Both the position numbers and the translations under genes were made by a program. The notes under the pieces are model-generated. The model saw only the letters and a list, made by a program, of their open reading frames with translations. It ran no database searches and was not told where the DNA came from. DNA of 64,000 nucleotides from Aurifilum marmelostoma (lineage: Eukaryota > Ascomycota > Sordariomycetes > Diaporthales > Cryphonectriaceae): assembly GCA_027559495.1 (NCBI GenBank), contig JAMXSV010000022.1, positions 1 through 64,000 on the forward strand, read 5' to 3'. Of this stretch, positions 36,744-49,412 are shown piece after piece. The first letter of the stretch is position 1. Each line of letters opens with the position of its first letter.

Positions 36744-37844
36744 TCAGTAATACTCCAAGCCCATTTCTATAATTGCTTCAGAGACGTTGATTATCCATGC
36801 TTGTTCCTGCAAAGTCATCAGCTTCGGTGTCGAGATCCTCCCATATTCTGTGATAGCAACTCACTTCTGCCCTAGCCCAAAGAGCAACCTTGGCTCCCGG
36901 GCCCAAGGCTTCTAAGAACCCTTTGCCATCGCCAGCAGCCATTGGAATTTGTGACTCCGTCTGTATTCCGGCTACCCAATTGACGCGGTAGTTTTGCCAC
37001 TCGTGATGAGCTGTAACTGAGGAACATGTCGGTCTCAGCCAATCAATCCTAAGTCTCAAGCGTGTCTGATCCCATAGAAATCCGGAACAGTCCCAAGTTG
37101 ATATTAATCGAGCTTGCGAGGAAGCTCGCGAGACAATCTCAACCGAGCGCTGAAAAGAATTTGGTCGTCTTTTAGGATTGAGGCGGGGGGGGGCGAGTGT
37201 TAAATATAGACGGAAATGATAGGAACCAAGAAAATATGATTACTGTGCAACAGCATAGTATAATTGGATCAGAGTCACTCACTATTATGATGCACTTTCC
37301 ACGTCAACCTTCCATCGCGCTCAACAATCTGCCATCCTCGCTGTTGGAGGGCCTGATTCGCATCGGCCGGGCTGCGAAACGACTGCGATAACGCAATTTC
37401 GAGGGGCTCATCCGTTTCTACCTCGCTCTTGCAGTTGTCCACAGGATGCAGTACGCTGACCTCGAACCATGTGTGGCTGTTCTGGTATGTTCCATGGCCG
37501 CCATTGTCAGCCCAGCCCTGGTCTGCAGCACGTACTTGGATGGTGATCCACGATACGTGGTGACAAGTCACAGGCAGCGGCTGTGTTGTCAGGTAGAGGC
37601 CCGCAACCGAAGCATACGGACCGGGCTCCCAGAACTCATCAGCCTTGTATGTCAGGATTGCGAGACGACGGGCCGTAATGCGTGTCTGGTAGGACGCGAA
37701 AGATAGGATCACAAGTGCGAGCTCCTCTGGCAGTTGATGAGGGAAGGCGGGCACCCTCAGGCCACGGAGAATAGACTTGGCCGCAATGACATCTTGAAGT
37801 GTTGGATTGAAGTCGTTGCGTGTCACCTTAAGAGTCATAGCCAT
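36744..37844 (-). CDS. Conserved fungal protein of unknown function
   Basis: Three exons, 37844-37283, 37010-36865 and 36806-36744, sum to 256 aa. The short third exon was found by homology-like sense: joining at donor 36864 gives WARAEEQAWIINVSEAIIEMG, whereas reading on without splicing gives an unrelated tail. Typical segments are LPEELALVILSFASY (F-box-like start), HHVSWITIQVRAADQGWAD, HGTYQNSHTWFEVSVL, WKVHHN and EWQNYRVNWVAG...GDGKGFLEALGPGAKVALWARAE. I recall this arrangement from many Ascomycota proteins of unknown role. The second half looks like a beta-sandwich, possibly ligand binding. No catalytic motif is seen. Confidence 0.72.
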
Positions 37845-39364
37845 AATGTTTCTGTTTCCTCGGTTGGACTGCTGTTTGTTACTGGCTGGTATTATGGTCA
37901 GGGAAAAAGTAAGGAGGAGTTGCTATGCCCTATCTTGCGCTAGGTTTGAGGTACACGATGCTTAAATAGTAGGCATGGAGTACCCCGCAAATGTGACGTA
38001 GAAGGCTTGTTGATTTAGCACGGCCGCTGGAGGCGCTCACGGTGTCTGCTTATAGCGCTTACGTGGATAGCATGTCGCACGATCTTCAAAGTTGAGAGAG
38101 AGTTGATTGTGAAAGGATAGGTAACTTTGACCGTCTTAGTGGACGTTCACGATGAAGCTGAGATGTGTTCCTAATTACTGCACGAAGAGTATCCACGATA
38201 CTGCCGATTTGCCCAGTGCACTTGAATCTTGGCAGCATTTTAATTAAAGTTAGGGTTTGCAAAACATTTAGAAGTGAAAACGACGCCGGCAAAAAGTGAA
38301 GAAAAACTTAATTTTCTTCACAAAGGCAGCCCTCGACATCATTGACGACCTCATATTTATGATTGCAGAGGATCTGAAACTCACTTTTTGAAAAAAGAAC
38401 CACAAATTAAAAATTCACTTGTTCTGCTTTTTTAGCAGCTAGTGTTTTCTACCGAGATATTAGTTATATAACCATTTAGTACAAACTGCTGCTTTGGGAA
38501 TTTATTATTTCCTCAAACACTTCGTAAACCAAGGTGACATCTCATAAGTGTTTATTCCTTACACACTGGGGATTAATAACATCCGATTAAGAATATTCAG
38601 ATAACCTGTTCCTTCTGGTAATTTTAGTCTGGAAAGAACAAATCGAGGCCCCTCTAGCACGGACTGTCAACAACAACCGAATAACAAATCCGCGCTCCAG
38701 ACTTTGACCTGATTTCTGTCTCTTCTTCCCTCAACCGCCCACACAGCATTGACACTCGACAAAAACTAGTTCTCAATACGTAGAATCCTTGAATAGCTTC
38801 CTGATATCTCGTTTACCGTTAATTCATTAAAGTTATAACATTAAAGCTGTTCAAGCTTATTAGTATCTCGTATGGCGAATAATGCCCGTGTTAAAGTCAG
38901 GCAGCGTACCACCGAGACAGCTTCGGTCGATATTTGGAAGCTCATCGCAATGGGTGCGGGCGCATCGGCTGGCACTGGCAAGTCCACAGATACTGAAAGC
39001 ATAATGCAGCCTTTCCTCCCCTTGCGTTCCATCCAGCATTTATGTTTGTCCATCTTAGAATTGCACAAAACGTTATTGGTTGATGATCTATGGGGCTGAT
39101 GCTCGGCCTAGATCGAGGTGAGTGGGGGAAGAAAAAGGCTATACGTTTACATGTGAAAAACGGGCATGAAAACGAGTTGCCTTGTGTTAAGAAACTGAAC
39201 AGGGTTGAGAGCAGGAACTTCTCATATACCCGTTGCTATGCTTGCTAATATCGTGAATGGTATGTACAATAAATGGAGAATCTTTGCCCCCAAGCTCTTA
39301 CAAATTTTGTACAGGAACTATAAACATCACCAAGCCTAGGTCGACCTCAGCCCTCTTAATCCTG
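37845..39364. other. Intergenic region, no gene seen
   Basis: About 1.5 kb, moderately AT-rich in 38,250-38,850, between the unknown gene and the first gene of the biosynthetic cluster. Short open frames near 38,841-39,099 on both strands lack any family signature. Confidence 0.45.
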
Positions 39365-41230
39365 TTATTCAGCGCTGCAAAGGCGACCGCTACCATCGAC
39401 AGTCCAATATTCGCTACCCACGGCAAGCCAGGCGTATAAGAGGTGATCAGGGTCGTACTGGTTCTTAATGTCGAGCAAGCGATCGTAGTTGACACCGTAC
39501 AACTCATTCTTCCAGCCCGTTGGCCCTCCCTTCCACTGCGCATCGACTTCATTCAGGTATGTCCCGGCACCAGGCGTCGCGTTCTCCAGCCCCGGCATCA
39601 ACGTGTTCGCCATTAGTGCCTTACGGGCCAGCATTTCGGACCAATCGACATCCCACTCCCATTGGCTTGCGATGTTGCAGGTTGCGACGGAAGTGCGCCA
39701 CTGGGGCAGGACCGCATTGTCATAATGGGCAGCGTCGGCAACGTTGAGGGCATGGCATCCTACGATCCAGTACTCGGCATCGGTGTAGGCCTTCATCGCC
39801 GCCACAATCTCCTTGTTCTGAGTAGCATTGAGCACACCCGAACGCGGGATCAGACGTGAGGCAAGCTGAATATTTGCTGGACCAGCCTCGGAAATTCCGG
39901 TGCCAAACCACTCGTTGTAATATGCGAGGTAGTTGGGCGCATATATTGGCTTGAAGGCGTAACTGACGTTTCTCGCATCAAGAGCGTCGAAGTAAGGCTG
40001 CATGAGTTGGATGACCTCGGTTTCGTTTTTATCCGGAACCGTCAGGGCAATGGTTGAGAATCCTTCGGTACTAATCGCGAAGTCGAAGGTGTTGGGACCC
40101 GCGTCAACGAATTGTGGCAACCATGCCCACAAGTCCTCGATGGCTTCCCAGAAATTCTCCTCGGTGGAGTTAAAGCTCAAGGAACCACTACCAATGGGAC
40201 CATCCGCGAAGATCTTGGTAGTCATGCTGAGTACAACGCCAAAGGTTCCAGCACCGCCACCGGTAAGAGCCCAGTACAGGTCCGTATTGTTATAAGGTGT
40301 TGCGAGGAGATGTTCGCCTTCAGCAGTGATTATCTCCCACTCAAGAACGGCGTCAGCGGCCATTCCATAAAGCCCATTAAGCAGGGAATGACCACCGCCT
40401 GACGTGTATCCACCGGCAAGCCCAACTGTCTGGCATTCTCCTCCAAGCACTCGATATCCAGCGGCAGCGACCTCCGGATAGACATATGCTCCAATCACAC
40501 CAGCCCCGAGCTTGACAGCAGGACCGGTATAATTGCCATTGGTGTATGATTCTATGATATCAGTTGTGTTCAGGTTATGTGTCCAGAGCGCCAGGCCGCC
40601 TTTCCCAGTCGATTTTCCAGTGAAACTACCTTTGGTGTCAACGTAAACCATTGCCAGTGGGGCACTTTCAATGCGGGGGGCATACTCATGGCCGGTGTTC
40701 TTAATAACCAATCGCACGTTGTTCTCCTTTGCAAAGTTGATGCCAGCTAGCACATCGTTCGCTCCAGTGACATTGATCGAATAGCTGACGTAGTTACCCA
40801 GCTCGCATGTTTTGGACGACGAGGTGAATGGATTGCAACTTTGGTTCTGAAAGTAAGGGTTCATAACCTCAGCTGGATGATTGATGCTGCCAGGGAAGCC
40901 ATGTAAGCGACTCATCCAGGGGAAAACAACGAAGAATACACGCGTGGTAAAAACCCACAAAACTATGTCTTGCAGCCATTCTGCCTGCACTGTCGCACAC
41001 TCCGTTGTAGAGTAAGTGCCATTTATTTCAAGGGAGCCAAGGTAACTTGAATGACACACCGAGGGGAGTGGAATAGTCGCTATGAGTCGTCCGTCCACTG
41101 TTTCGTTAAGACTTTGCCATGTGGATGTTGAAGGCCAGTCGTCATCACCTGGCAGGACCCTACAGGAAGTATCTGCGGAGGCTAGCCTGAGGAACAAAAA
41201 TGCAAGGAGAGATGTTGTGAGGACTGCCAT
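39365..41230 (-). CDS. Secreted BBE-like FAD oxidase, probably bicovalent flavin
   Basis: ATG at 41230; the open frame alone gives 621 aa. A 72-bp in-frame segment (40887-40958) has a GTGGGT donor and GGCAG acceptor and no counterpart in the family; splicing it gives 597 aa, which I prefer. The N-terminus MAVLTTSLLAFLFLRLASA is a signal peptide and several N-x-S/T sites follow. FAD-domain features: VIKNTGHEYAPR (His), GGECQTVGLAGGYTSGGGHS (Cys) and ALTGGGAGTFGVVLSMTTK. His and Cys together predict 8-alpha-N1-histidyl, 6-S-cysteinyl FAD. The BBE tail NQYDPDHLLYAWLAVGSEYW is present. It is divergent from the CYP505 gene and is taken as the left member of the polyketide cluster, where it could oxidise an alcohol or drive a ring closure; this role is inferred. 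Confidence 0.85.
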   Translation of the reverse strand: MAVLTTSLLAFLFLRLASADTSCRVLPGDDDWPSTSTWQSLNETVDGRLIATIPLPSVCHSSYLGSLEINGTYSTTECATVQAEWLQDIVLWVFTTRVFFVVFPWMSRLHGFPGSINHPAEVMNPYFQNQSCNPFTSSSKTCELGNYVSYSINVTGANDVLAGINFAKENNVRLVIKNTGHEYAPRIESAPLAMVYVDTKGSFTGKSTGKGGLALWTHNLNTTDIIESYTNGNYTGPAVKLGAGVIGAYVYPEVAAAGYRVLGGECQTVGLAGGYTSGGGHSLLNGLYGMAADAVLEWEIITAEGEHLLATPYNNTDLYWALTGGGAGTFGVVLSMTTKIFADGPIGSGSLSFNSTEENFWEAIEDLWAWLPQFVDAGPNTFDFAISTEGFSTIALTVPDKNETEVIQLMQPYFDALDARNVSYAFKPIYAPNYLAYYNEWFGTGISEAGPANIQLASRLIPRSGVLNATQNKEIVAAMKAYTDAEYWIVGCHALNVADAAHYDNAVLPQWRTSVATCNIASQWEWDVDWSEMLARKALMANTLMPGLENATPGAGTYLNEVDAQWKGGPTGWKNELYGVNYDRLLDIKNQYDPDHLLYAWLAVGSEYWTVDGSGRLCSAE

Positions 41231-42735
41231 GGTGAATCACAGAATGGCTGGCCCAAACGAGTCACCATGAAAGACGGAGGCCGGTTTAATGATCATGAGG
41301 AAGACCAGGAAGTAGACTACAGATCCGTAGTGGCAATACACGCATCTGAGAGGTATGTGTACATATATTGAAAGTGGACAAGCCACTGGTCGCGTCGGAG
41401 AAAAAATGATTCATGCTGTATCTGGGAATATTTCGAACTGCTAGGGCCCGATGGGTCAACAATACTCGCATGAGCCACAAGATCTCATGATATGACCGAG
41501 ACTTTCCGTGTATACTACTAGTGCCGTTGAGCCGACATAAGCTCGACTTTCAGCTCAAGCTAAATTCTAGGTTGAGAAATTAGGCTCCGTTCTACTTCCT
41601 ACAAATTCCTGAAGGATCGCTCCGCTGGAGTGAGGAGATGAGCTTGCGTCAATCTGCTTTTGCGCAAGCATTATGTTGATTGGCTTGGTCGATCCTTGAT
41701 GCGGCTCAAGGCGAGTGGGTGCCGGCTGCGAGTGTGGGTTTCGCTTAGATTTCCTTCATGAAAAGGAAATTTAGACTCCCTTTGTGGGAACTCATGCTAT
41801 AACTGATGCAGGTTGGAGGGTGACTATGACATTCATCCATTACGCTTAGAGGGACGAATTCTGTTATAATTATCTATCTATTCTAGACCAATACACCCCG
41901 GATAAGGATGTCTGGAATGAAACTTGGTCACAATTCACATCACCTTGAGATCGAAATTGGGAACCTTAGATTTTCCATTCCGACGAACATAGATCCATAG
42001 AGGAGACCGAATACTCAGCTCAGGGCGGTGATTGTTTGCAGAATGCGTTGCATCATCCAAGAACCCCAAACTCCCTGCCTACGGCTCTCATTGCCGAGGA
42101 CCTTTTCTCTTCGGTGCGGCGTGGTGATACGATGAACAGGGTCTATCCTGAAATTGTTGCGATAATTCAATACGCACACGTCTCGGCCTTTCCGCTCTCT
42201 CCCCGGTTATGTGAACAACATGTCAAGTGAACAGGCACGACTCAAACATCATCAAAACCAAGTTCTGCCCAAGAAGGACTTCAGTGTGGCGGAGTAGCCG
42301 AAAATTACCGATTGGCTCAACTACACCCCCCCCCCTGGTCGTAGGATCTATCTTCCTTTTCGGGAATTTTGACTATGGCCCAGGTCACCCAGGTCTGTTC
42401 ATCGTGCAGGCAGGCGGTTGCTAATGTCTGAATGCGACTTAGGACGGATACAACCTTCATTAGGACTGACCTGATCAGACCGACGACTGACTCCGATGCG
42501 TATGGTCGACTAATATCGAACCATCTCCTGAAATCAAGAGGAAACAACCGAATAAGTTACTTCCTAGCATTCGCAAGATAAATGCATGTAGTTTAGTAAT
42601 TCCATGCAGCGATTTCCTTATTATGCAAGTCGCTAAGGATGTGAAGACTTGTTTCGACGACGGTGTGCCTCAATTCTATCAGATGAACAAATCTCTTCCC
42701 CTCCATCTTCTCGCTATAGTTCATTGTTCGTGATC
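41231..42735. promoter_or_regulatory. Divergent promoter region between BBE oxidase and CYP505
   Basis: 1.5 kb separating two outward-facing cluster genes. A C10 run is at 42326-42335. No gene is supportable and I could not identify a shared regulator site by eye. Confidence 0.45.
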
Positions 42736-45700
42736 ATGGCAAATACCATCCCTATTCCTGAGCCTCCTGGTTGGCCCATTCTAGGGAACATCTTAGATCT
42801 CGATTTTCAACTGCCCCTCAGATCATTATGTGAATTGGCAGAAAAGCATGGTAGGCTCAGACGGTCAAGATGGTCAAACTTGGTAAAACACAAGCTGACT
42901 TTGCTACAACGCCGAAGGCGAGCTATATCGTATGCGGTTACCTGGTCAAACGATTCTGATTGCTTCGAGCCACGACCTCGTGAGTGAGCTTTGTGACGAG
43001 AAGCGTTTCCCCAAAACCATACAGGGTTTGAGAGTACGTATGCATGAAAAAAGGTTCTTAACACCAAAATCGAGATCTTCATCTAACAGAATATTCTGTG
43101 TTTGCCCTCTAGGAAATGAGACATGGAGTACACGACGGACTTCTGACGGTAAGCCAGCAAGCCCGGTAGAGAAAACGGCGATTTCGGCTCACATATCACG
43201 CAGGCTCAGACAGAAGAACCCAATTGGGGCATTGCCCACCGGGTTCTTATGCCAGCGTTCGGACCCGCGTCTTTTCCAGTCTGGTTTGACGGAATGTATG
43301 ACATTGCCGGCCAGCTAGCTTTAAAATGGGCAAGACATGGAAAAGACAATCCAATCACAATCACCGAGGACTTTACCAGGTTGACACTCGACACGATTGC
43401 GCTGTGTTCGATGGATTTCCGGTTCAATAGCTTCTACAGGGATAGCCTCCATCCTTTCATCAGGGCTATGTGTGATTTCCTGATTGAGACCGGTAACAGA
43501 GCCTCAAGACTGCCAATACCCTCCATATTCTACAGGGGAAAGGACAAGAGGTTTTTCAACAACATCGACACACTGAGGGAGACGGCCAATGAGGTGCTCC
43601 AGGCGCGCAGGAGCGAAGGAGGCCTCGATACGCGCAAAGATTTGCTCTCTGCAATGCTGACCGGCATCGACTCCAAGACTGGGCAGAGGGTGAGCGACCA
43701 CAGCATCCTAGACAACCTCATTACCTTTCTGATTGCTGGACATGAGACCACATCGGGACTGCTATCATTTACACTCTATCATTTGATCACCAATCCTGAG
43801 GCATACAAGAAAGCCCAGGAGGAGATAGACAGTGTCTGCGGCCAGGGGCCCATCAAGTTTGAGCACTTGTCCAAGCTATCCTACATATCGGCGGTAAGTT
43901 GACAATGCAGCCCCAGTGCCGGTAGTCACGCAGTTTACCAATGATTGGTCTCAGACCCTACGAGAGGCGCTACGTCTTAACCCGACCATACCCGTGTTCA
44001 ACGTCGCAGCCAAGAAAGACGAGGTCATTGGCGGTCGGTACCATATTCCGGCTAATGAGCTGATACTTCTGCTCCTGACACGATCTCATCTCGACCCTAA
44101 GGTGTACGGCGAGGACGCCATGGAATTTAATCCTGATAGGATGCTTGACGAAAATTTCGACCGGCTGAATAAGGAGTTTCCTAACTGCTGGAAGCCGTTC
44201 GGAAACGGCGCCCGTGCCTGCATTGGTAGGCCCTTTGCCTGGCAAGAGGCCACCCTCGTCGTAGCCATGCTGCTGCAAAATTTCAATCTCTTTCTCGACG
44301 ATCCAAATTACTCGCTATCTCTCAAGCAGACACTTACGGTCAAGCCTGACGGTCTCAAAATTCGTGCTGTTCTCCGCGAGGGACTAACAGCCACCCAGCT
44401 TGAGCGCAAATTGGCGGGTACGGCCGCGCCTGCGGACACGAAGTTAGCTGCACCCAGGTTTGGGCCCCTACAGACGACAAATATCACAGAAAAGGCAACA
44501 CCTATGAGCATCTACTACGGCTCCAATAGTGGAACTTGCCAATCCATAGCCGAGACCCTTGCAGCCAACGCCTTCTCACGCGGGTTTCATGCCAGGATTG
44601 TGGACATTGCCGATAACGCTGTTGGTAAGCTGCATCCCAACGAGCCGGTGGTCATCATCACGGCTTCGTACGAAGGACAGCCACCAGATAATGCAGTTCG
44701 TTTCGTGGAATGGCTTGAGAACATGGGCAATGGAGACCTTTCAAATATCTCTTACGCAGTCTTCGGTTGCGGTCATCGCGATTGGGCATCTACATTTCAT
44801 CGCATTCCCGGACTGGTAGACGCTACCTTCGAGAAGCATGGCGCTTACAGAATTGCACGGCTTGGCCTCTCTGATGTTTCAGAGGGTACCGTGTTTACTG
44901 ACTTCGAAACCTGGGAAGACGACGTCTTTTGGCCAGCCATGACCACGAAGTATACAGCTGCTGTCCCCGATGAGCCGACGATGACAGTCGAAGTTTCGAC
45001 CCCGCGCAAATCCATACTGCATTATCAAGACGTCAAAGAGGCATCTGTGGTGGCAAGCACTGCCCTGACTGCCGAAGACGCATCTGTGAAGAAGCGGCGC
45101 ATGGAAATCCAATTGCCTCCGGACACGACGTATCGAGCAGGGGATTATGTCGCCGTTCTTCCTATTAACCCGAGCGACAGAGTCTACAGAGTCATGCGAC
45201 ATTTCCGCCTCCCTTGGGATGCTCATCTCACCATCTCGGCAAACACACTCACCACGCTGCCAGGCGATGTGTCAATGCCAGCTGTGGACATTTTTGGCTC
45301 TTACGTGGAGCTTTCGCAACCTGCAACGAAACGGAATATCCTTACCATTGCAGACTTTGCCTCAAACGAGTGCACAAAGGGCAAAATTCAATCCCTCGCC
45401 GCAGACGACTGGTACACTTCTCATATCATAGCCAAGCGCGTCTCCGTCCTTGACCTCCTCGAGGCAAACATCCATGTCCACTTGCCCCTCTCATCATTCC
45501 TGCGCATGCTCCCTCCAATGCGTGTCAGACAATACAGCATCAGTTCCTCTCCACTCTGTCACGCACACCGCGCTGTCCTGACGTACTCGGTGCTGGACGA
45601 ACACACAGATCATATGGGCGTTGCAACTAGCTACTTGTCCAATCTTAGAGAAGGAGATATGCTGCACGTCGCAGTGCGTCCATCGCACGCTTCTTTCCAC

Positions 45701-46207
45701 TTGCCTGAGAATAGTGCTTCAAACACTCCAATTATCATGATCGCAGCCGGTACGGGCATCGCCCCCTTTCGAGGCTTTATCGAGGAGCGAGCTGCACTAC
45801 AAAGTGCTGGACACCACAAGCCATTGGCACCGGCAATGTTGTTCTTTGGCTGTCGCGACGCTGCCAAGGATGATTTGTACCGTGCAGAGTTGGACGCATG
45901 GGAGGCCATCGGTGCGGTATCTTCGGTACACAGAGCCTACAGTCGAAAGCCAGAGGAAAGCGATGGGTGCAGGCATATACAGGACCGCCTGTGGATGGAA
46001 AGGGAACAAGTAATGAGTCTGTGGGAAAGGGGGGCGAGGCTATACATCTGTGGGAGTCGTGCAGTAGGCGAAGGTGTCAAGAAAGCTTTTATTGACATGT
46101 GTGTTGATGTCGCCGATAAAGAAGGCCGGGAGATGAGCTGGGAGAGCGCCAGGCAGTGGTTTGAAGAGCTCAAAAATGACAGATGGACCATGGATGTATT
46201 TAATTAA
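42736..46207 (+). CDS. Self-sufficient cytochrome P450:NADPH-P450 reductase (CYP505-like)
   Basis: Five exons, 42736-42850, 42918-43033, 43113-43148, 43204-43893 and 43955-46207, give 1069 aa with all phases consistent. P450 half (1-~470): proline-rich PIPEPPGWPILGN, I-helix LIAGHETTSG, ExxR in LREALRL, and heme loop FGNGARACIGRPF with Cys about 408. A linker leads to the flavodoxin/FMN domain (SIYYGSNSGTCQSIAETLA, from ~503). The FAD/NADPH reductase half has RMEIQLPPDTTYRAGDYVAV, RQYSISSSP, AAGTGIAPFRGF and FFGCR. Such fusions (P450foxy, Fum6) hydroxylate fatty-acid or polyketide chains without a partner reductase, probably at the ER surface. Here it should hydroxylate the polyketide chain. 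Neighbours: divergent BBE oxidase, convergent acyltransferase. Confidence 0.93.
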
Positions 46208-46773
46208 GCCACAGACCCGAGCATGGTATCAAAAAGCAGTGTAATTCATCCAGGCCCAGAAAAGCAATAGGACATAGGATGTGTAATTCGTCTACGTTCT
46301 GCAGAAAGAGGGTGACCTGTACGTTTGGACAATTGCAAAGGCATACGAAGAGCTATTCAGCGTAACGATGACCTTGGTTGCGCAAAACATTGACTAATTC
46401 GAGGCCGAGAAAGCACTTCTTGACGGTACAATGAGCCACGTGTTTGCCCTGATCTTGGATAAGATGTTTGAGTACCTGTAGTCATCACGCCATGCTGGCC
46501 CAACACCTCCGTGCCCCCGTAATGGGTGCTGTAAATGATTCTCGGCTCTTATCAGTTTTTATTCCTGACCTCAATTTTATATATACTGGTAGCTAAACTA
46601 GACTTTTTATCTGAATATCTGATTGTAGTTTGTTTATTATTTTATCTTATATAAAACAACCACTAGAATATTATACATCTTGATTTTGACCCTTACGCAA
46701 AAATATCTAAATGCTGATCTTCGAAATTTAACTTTTCCTGTCTGAAATCTGGTAAAGCATCAGGTGTTCGACA
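46208..46773. other. Convergent intergenic region
   Basis: About 570 AT-rich bases holding the 3' ends of the CYP505 and acyltransferase genes. No gene is seen. Confidence 0.5.
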
Positions 46774-48308
46774 TCAAGCCTCCTTGAGCTTCTTGTCAAT
46801 CATGCTCCAAACATTTTCGCGAAGAGCCCCTACAAGCCAGTAGTTGCCTGAAGCATCTCTGCCCATGATAGGGAGTATATCGCGCAGCTGAAACCTTGGG
46901 GACCAAGCATTGAACTGTATATACGAAGGAAAACCAGGTGGAGCAGTGCGTGCCTCGCGACAGAGTCCTTCCTTGACGATGGCGGCTGACAGATCAGTGT
47001 CGAAGAACTTGCTCTTGGTGTTGTTGGTGAAGTTGATCATGTTCATGGTAACATCGCCAAAGATGGCCGGAAGGACAAGCCCGGTGGCCTCAGAAGCCTC
47101 CTTCTTGATCGCCGCCAATGCCTCGATCTGTTCCGGTGTCCCCGCTTCCATCATCGAGCGTCGGATTGCATAGGCCGTGTAGCTCAGAGGCTTGTTGAAG
47201 ACATCTCGTGCTTTAAGGAATGTCCAAACTTCCGTCACTGCATTGGCAACATAGGCTTTGCCATCGGGAAGATACTTATTTGCCACAACGCCGAGGAGTC
47301 TGAACGCCGTCATGATCCGAATGGTCCTGTTCGAATTTTTAGGCATGTCAGACATGGCAATCTGGGTGAACCATGCAGTTAGGACGTCGTTGTCGCTGAC
47401 AAATGCGTTTGGGTCTCCCGTTTCCTCTCTGATCTCTTCGATCGCCTGCTTCCGAAGTTTCGACAAGTAAGGTCCTGGCATGCAGAGAACACGCGACTCG
47501 GTCCCATAGCGCATACTCAAGTATACTTGCCGAAGCATGAAGAGCCATTTTCTCCATCCTGTCAAGAGCTTGTCCGCGTAGACGTACGGCTCCGTCGGGT
47601 TGGAGCCGAAGGCGGCGAGGGGATCGTGGTTGTAACCGTGGAATTCGGCAATCTCGTCATATCTTTCCTGAAGAGCCAGAGACCAAGCGCGGTAGATATG
47701 TCCGCCTCCCGTACCGTCAGTGAAAGTGTGTGGGAAACTCAGAGACGCCAATGTTGCATCCGAGAACGAAACGATGTGCAGAGCAAGCTGGGGCACATCT
47801 TGGGTGATATAATCCTCAAAAAACCTTGGTCCAGTCTCGCTACGGGCCAAGGGGAGAAAGTCGTTTGGGTCTGCCGCCACTCTCGGTTTCTCAGTCGCTC
47901 GAGGTATTCTCGCGGCCAAGGGATGCTCGTTGATGGAGATATCGTAAGAGACATGCGAGTACCCTATGCCTGGCCGCTTCTCATCATAGCGCTTAGGAAC
48001 ATGATATTCTAGCTTTCCTGATTTCTACTCGGTAGTCAGTGAATGATGGTTAAGTTACTTCTTATGTTTCCTTCACATACATTCAGCCTAAGCCGAGCGC
48101 CCATCTTACGCCAGCCAGGCAAGTCCACAAGTCTTTCGAGAGCATACCGAAGCTTCTGAGGATCCAGGACATCGTCATATCTGTGAGTCACAACCAAGCA
48201 GACACTGCGCAAGTGTTCGATGTCATCTAGCGGGTTCAGCGGGATGATTTCATCGGTAGGAATTGCTGGAGGCAACTCAGGCTGCTTGTTGCCAAATAGA
48301 CCCCGCAT
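46774..48308 (-). CDS. BAHD/trichothecene-acetyltransferase-like O-acyltransferase
   Basis: Two exons, 48308-48081 and 48024-46774, phase 0, give 492 aa. The acceptor at 48025-48026 is chosen over a nearer AG because only it keeps GARLRLN-KSGKLEYHVP in frame. The catalytic HxxxD motif is present in SFPHTFTDGTGGGH, the region that activates the acceptor hydroxyl. A second typical region is FNAWSPRF in place of the plant DFGWG loop. The N-terminal part IPLNPLDDIEHLRSVCLVVTHRYDD is usual for fungal members of the transferase family (PF02458-like). It would transfer an acyl group from CoA to a hydroxyl of the polyketide made by the neighbouring synthase. It shares a 1.1-kb divergent promoter with the P450 at 49413. 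Acyl donor unknown. Confidence 0.87.
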
Positions 48309-49412
48309 TCTGATAGATATCAAGACAGATACGATAAATCTGATTCGAGTATGGAGGTAAAGCTTGGGATGGTATGACACAAGAACCTCCAAGCTGTTCA
48401 TAAACACATTCTGAGGATTGATTTGCCTTCTTACAATATTGCTGTCAAATTTTCGGACCTAACAGTCCCGTCGGCGTCTAGTCTGTCGGTAGTAATCTAG
48501 GGACCAGCATGCCACTAGTATTTGCCGACAAACGTGCGATGAACCTGCCTGAGAGGCTTAACTAGGTTTTCAGGCATGAGTAAGCATTCTGGACCATACC
48601 ATCGTATATCGCGAGACACTCCGTGCACATTGTGATCCCTTCAAATATTGACTTGGTACGCAGTTACATTTCGGGAATATTCCCCCCGAAATGCTCCGAG
48701 TGTGGATGTTTTCAGGCGTAAGAACCACCCCCTGCTGTGTTGCCCTTCCAGAAGCAAAGATCCTTTGAGCTGATACTGTAAGCATCAGCTCCACCGCAGT
48801 CAGATAATACCGAATCCTTCTCCCCGGACTCATCTGTAGGCTTCATAACGTCTTGCAAACTTTAAAGGTCGTTGACAAAGGATCTAGAACGCTTTAACTC
48901 TTCCTTACCCAAGGATGTGCAGTGGGTGAAATGCAGCAGGTGGAGTGACACTTCGGCAAATACTTTTCTCGGACAACGCAGGAATAGTTCCTTTTGCGTG
49001 TAATCCCGAATTAGCGAATGGAGCTTCTGCTGTTGTATCAAGCTCCACTGCATGAGCGGGGCTAGGATGGTCTGGATATACTAGACCTCTGCATGCGGGA
49101 CGCTTCGGCAATGTATCTATTTGTGCACGAATTTAGACTGTAGACATAGTGAGCACCTGCCAACTTTTGTGGCATGACATGGTAGGCTTGATGTGAATCA
49201 AGACGGCTGATGGTGGCATGGTCGTCCCTAGATCCATAGTTTCCTGGTCCTATTCACCAGGTACACTGTCTCAGACGTGACGCAGAAAACGTTCTCATTA
49301 ATTTGTTACATATGCAGTGTTCCGGTTGCTTCTCGACTTGAGCACCTGTCTTTACCTGATATACACGTGCCTGTCAGGCAAGTAGCATTGAATCAACTAG
49401 ATTCTCCCAACC
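48309..49412. promoter_or_regulatory. Divergent promoter region between acyltransferase and P450
   Basis: 1.1 kb between two outward-facing cluster genes, suggesting co-expression. Inverted CGG/CCG triplets occur (for example near 48469-48475), but no convincing repeated operator is seen. No gene is supportable. Confidence 0.45.
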
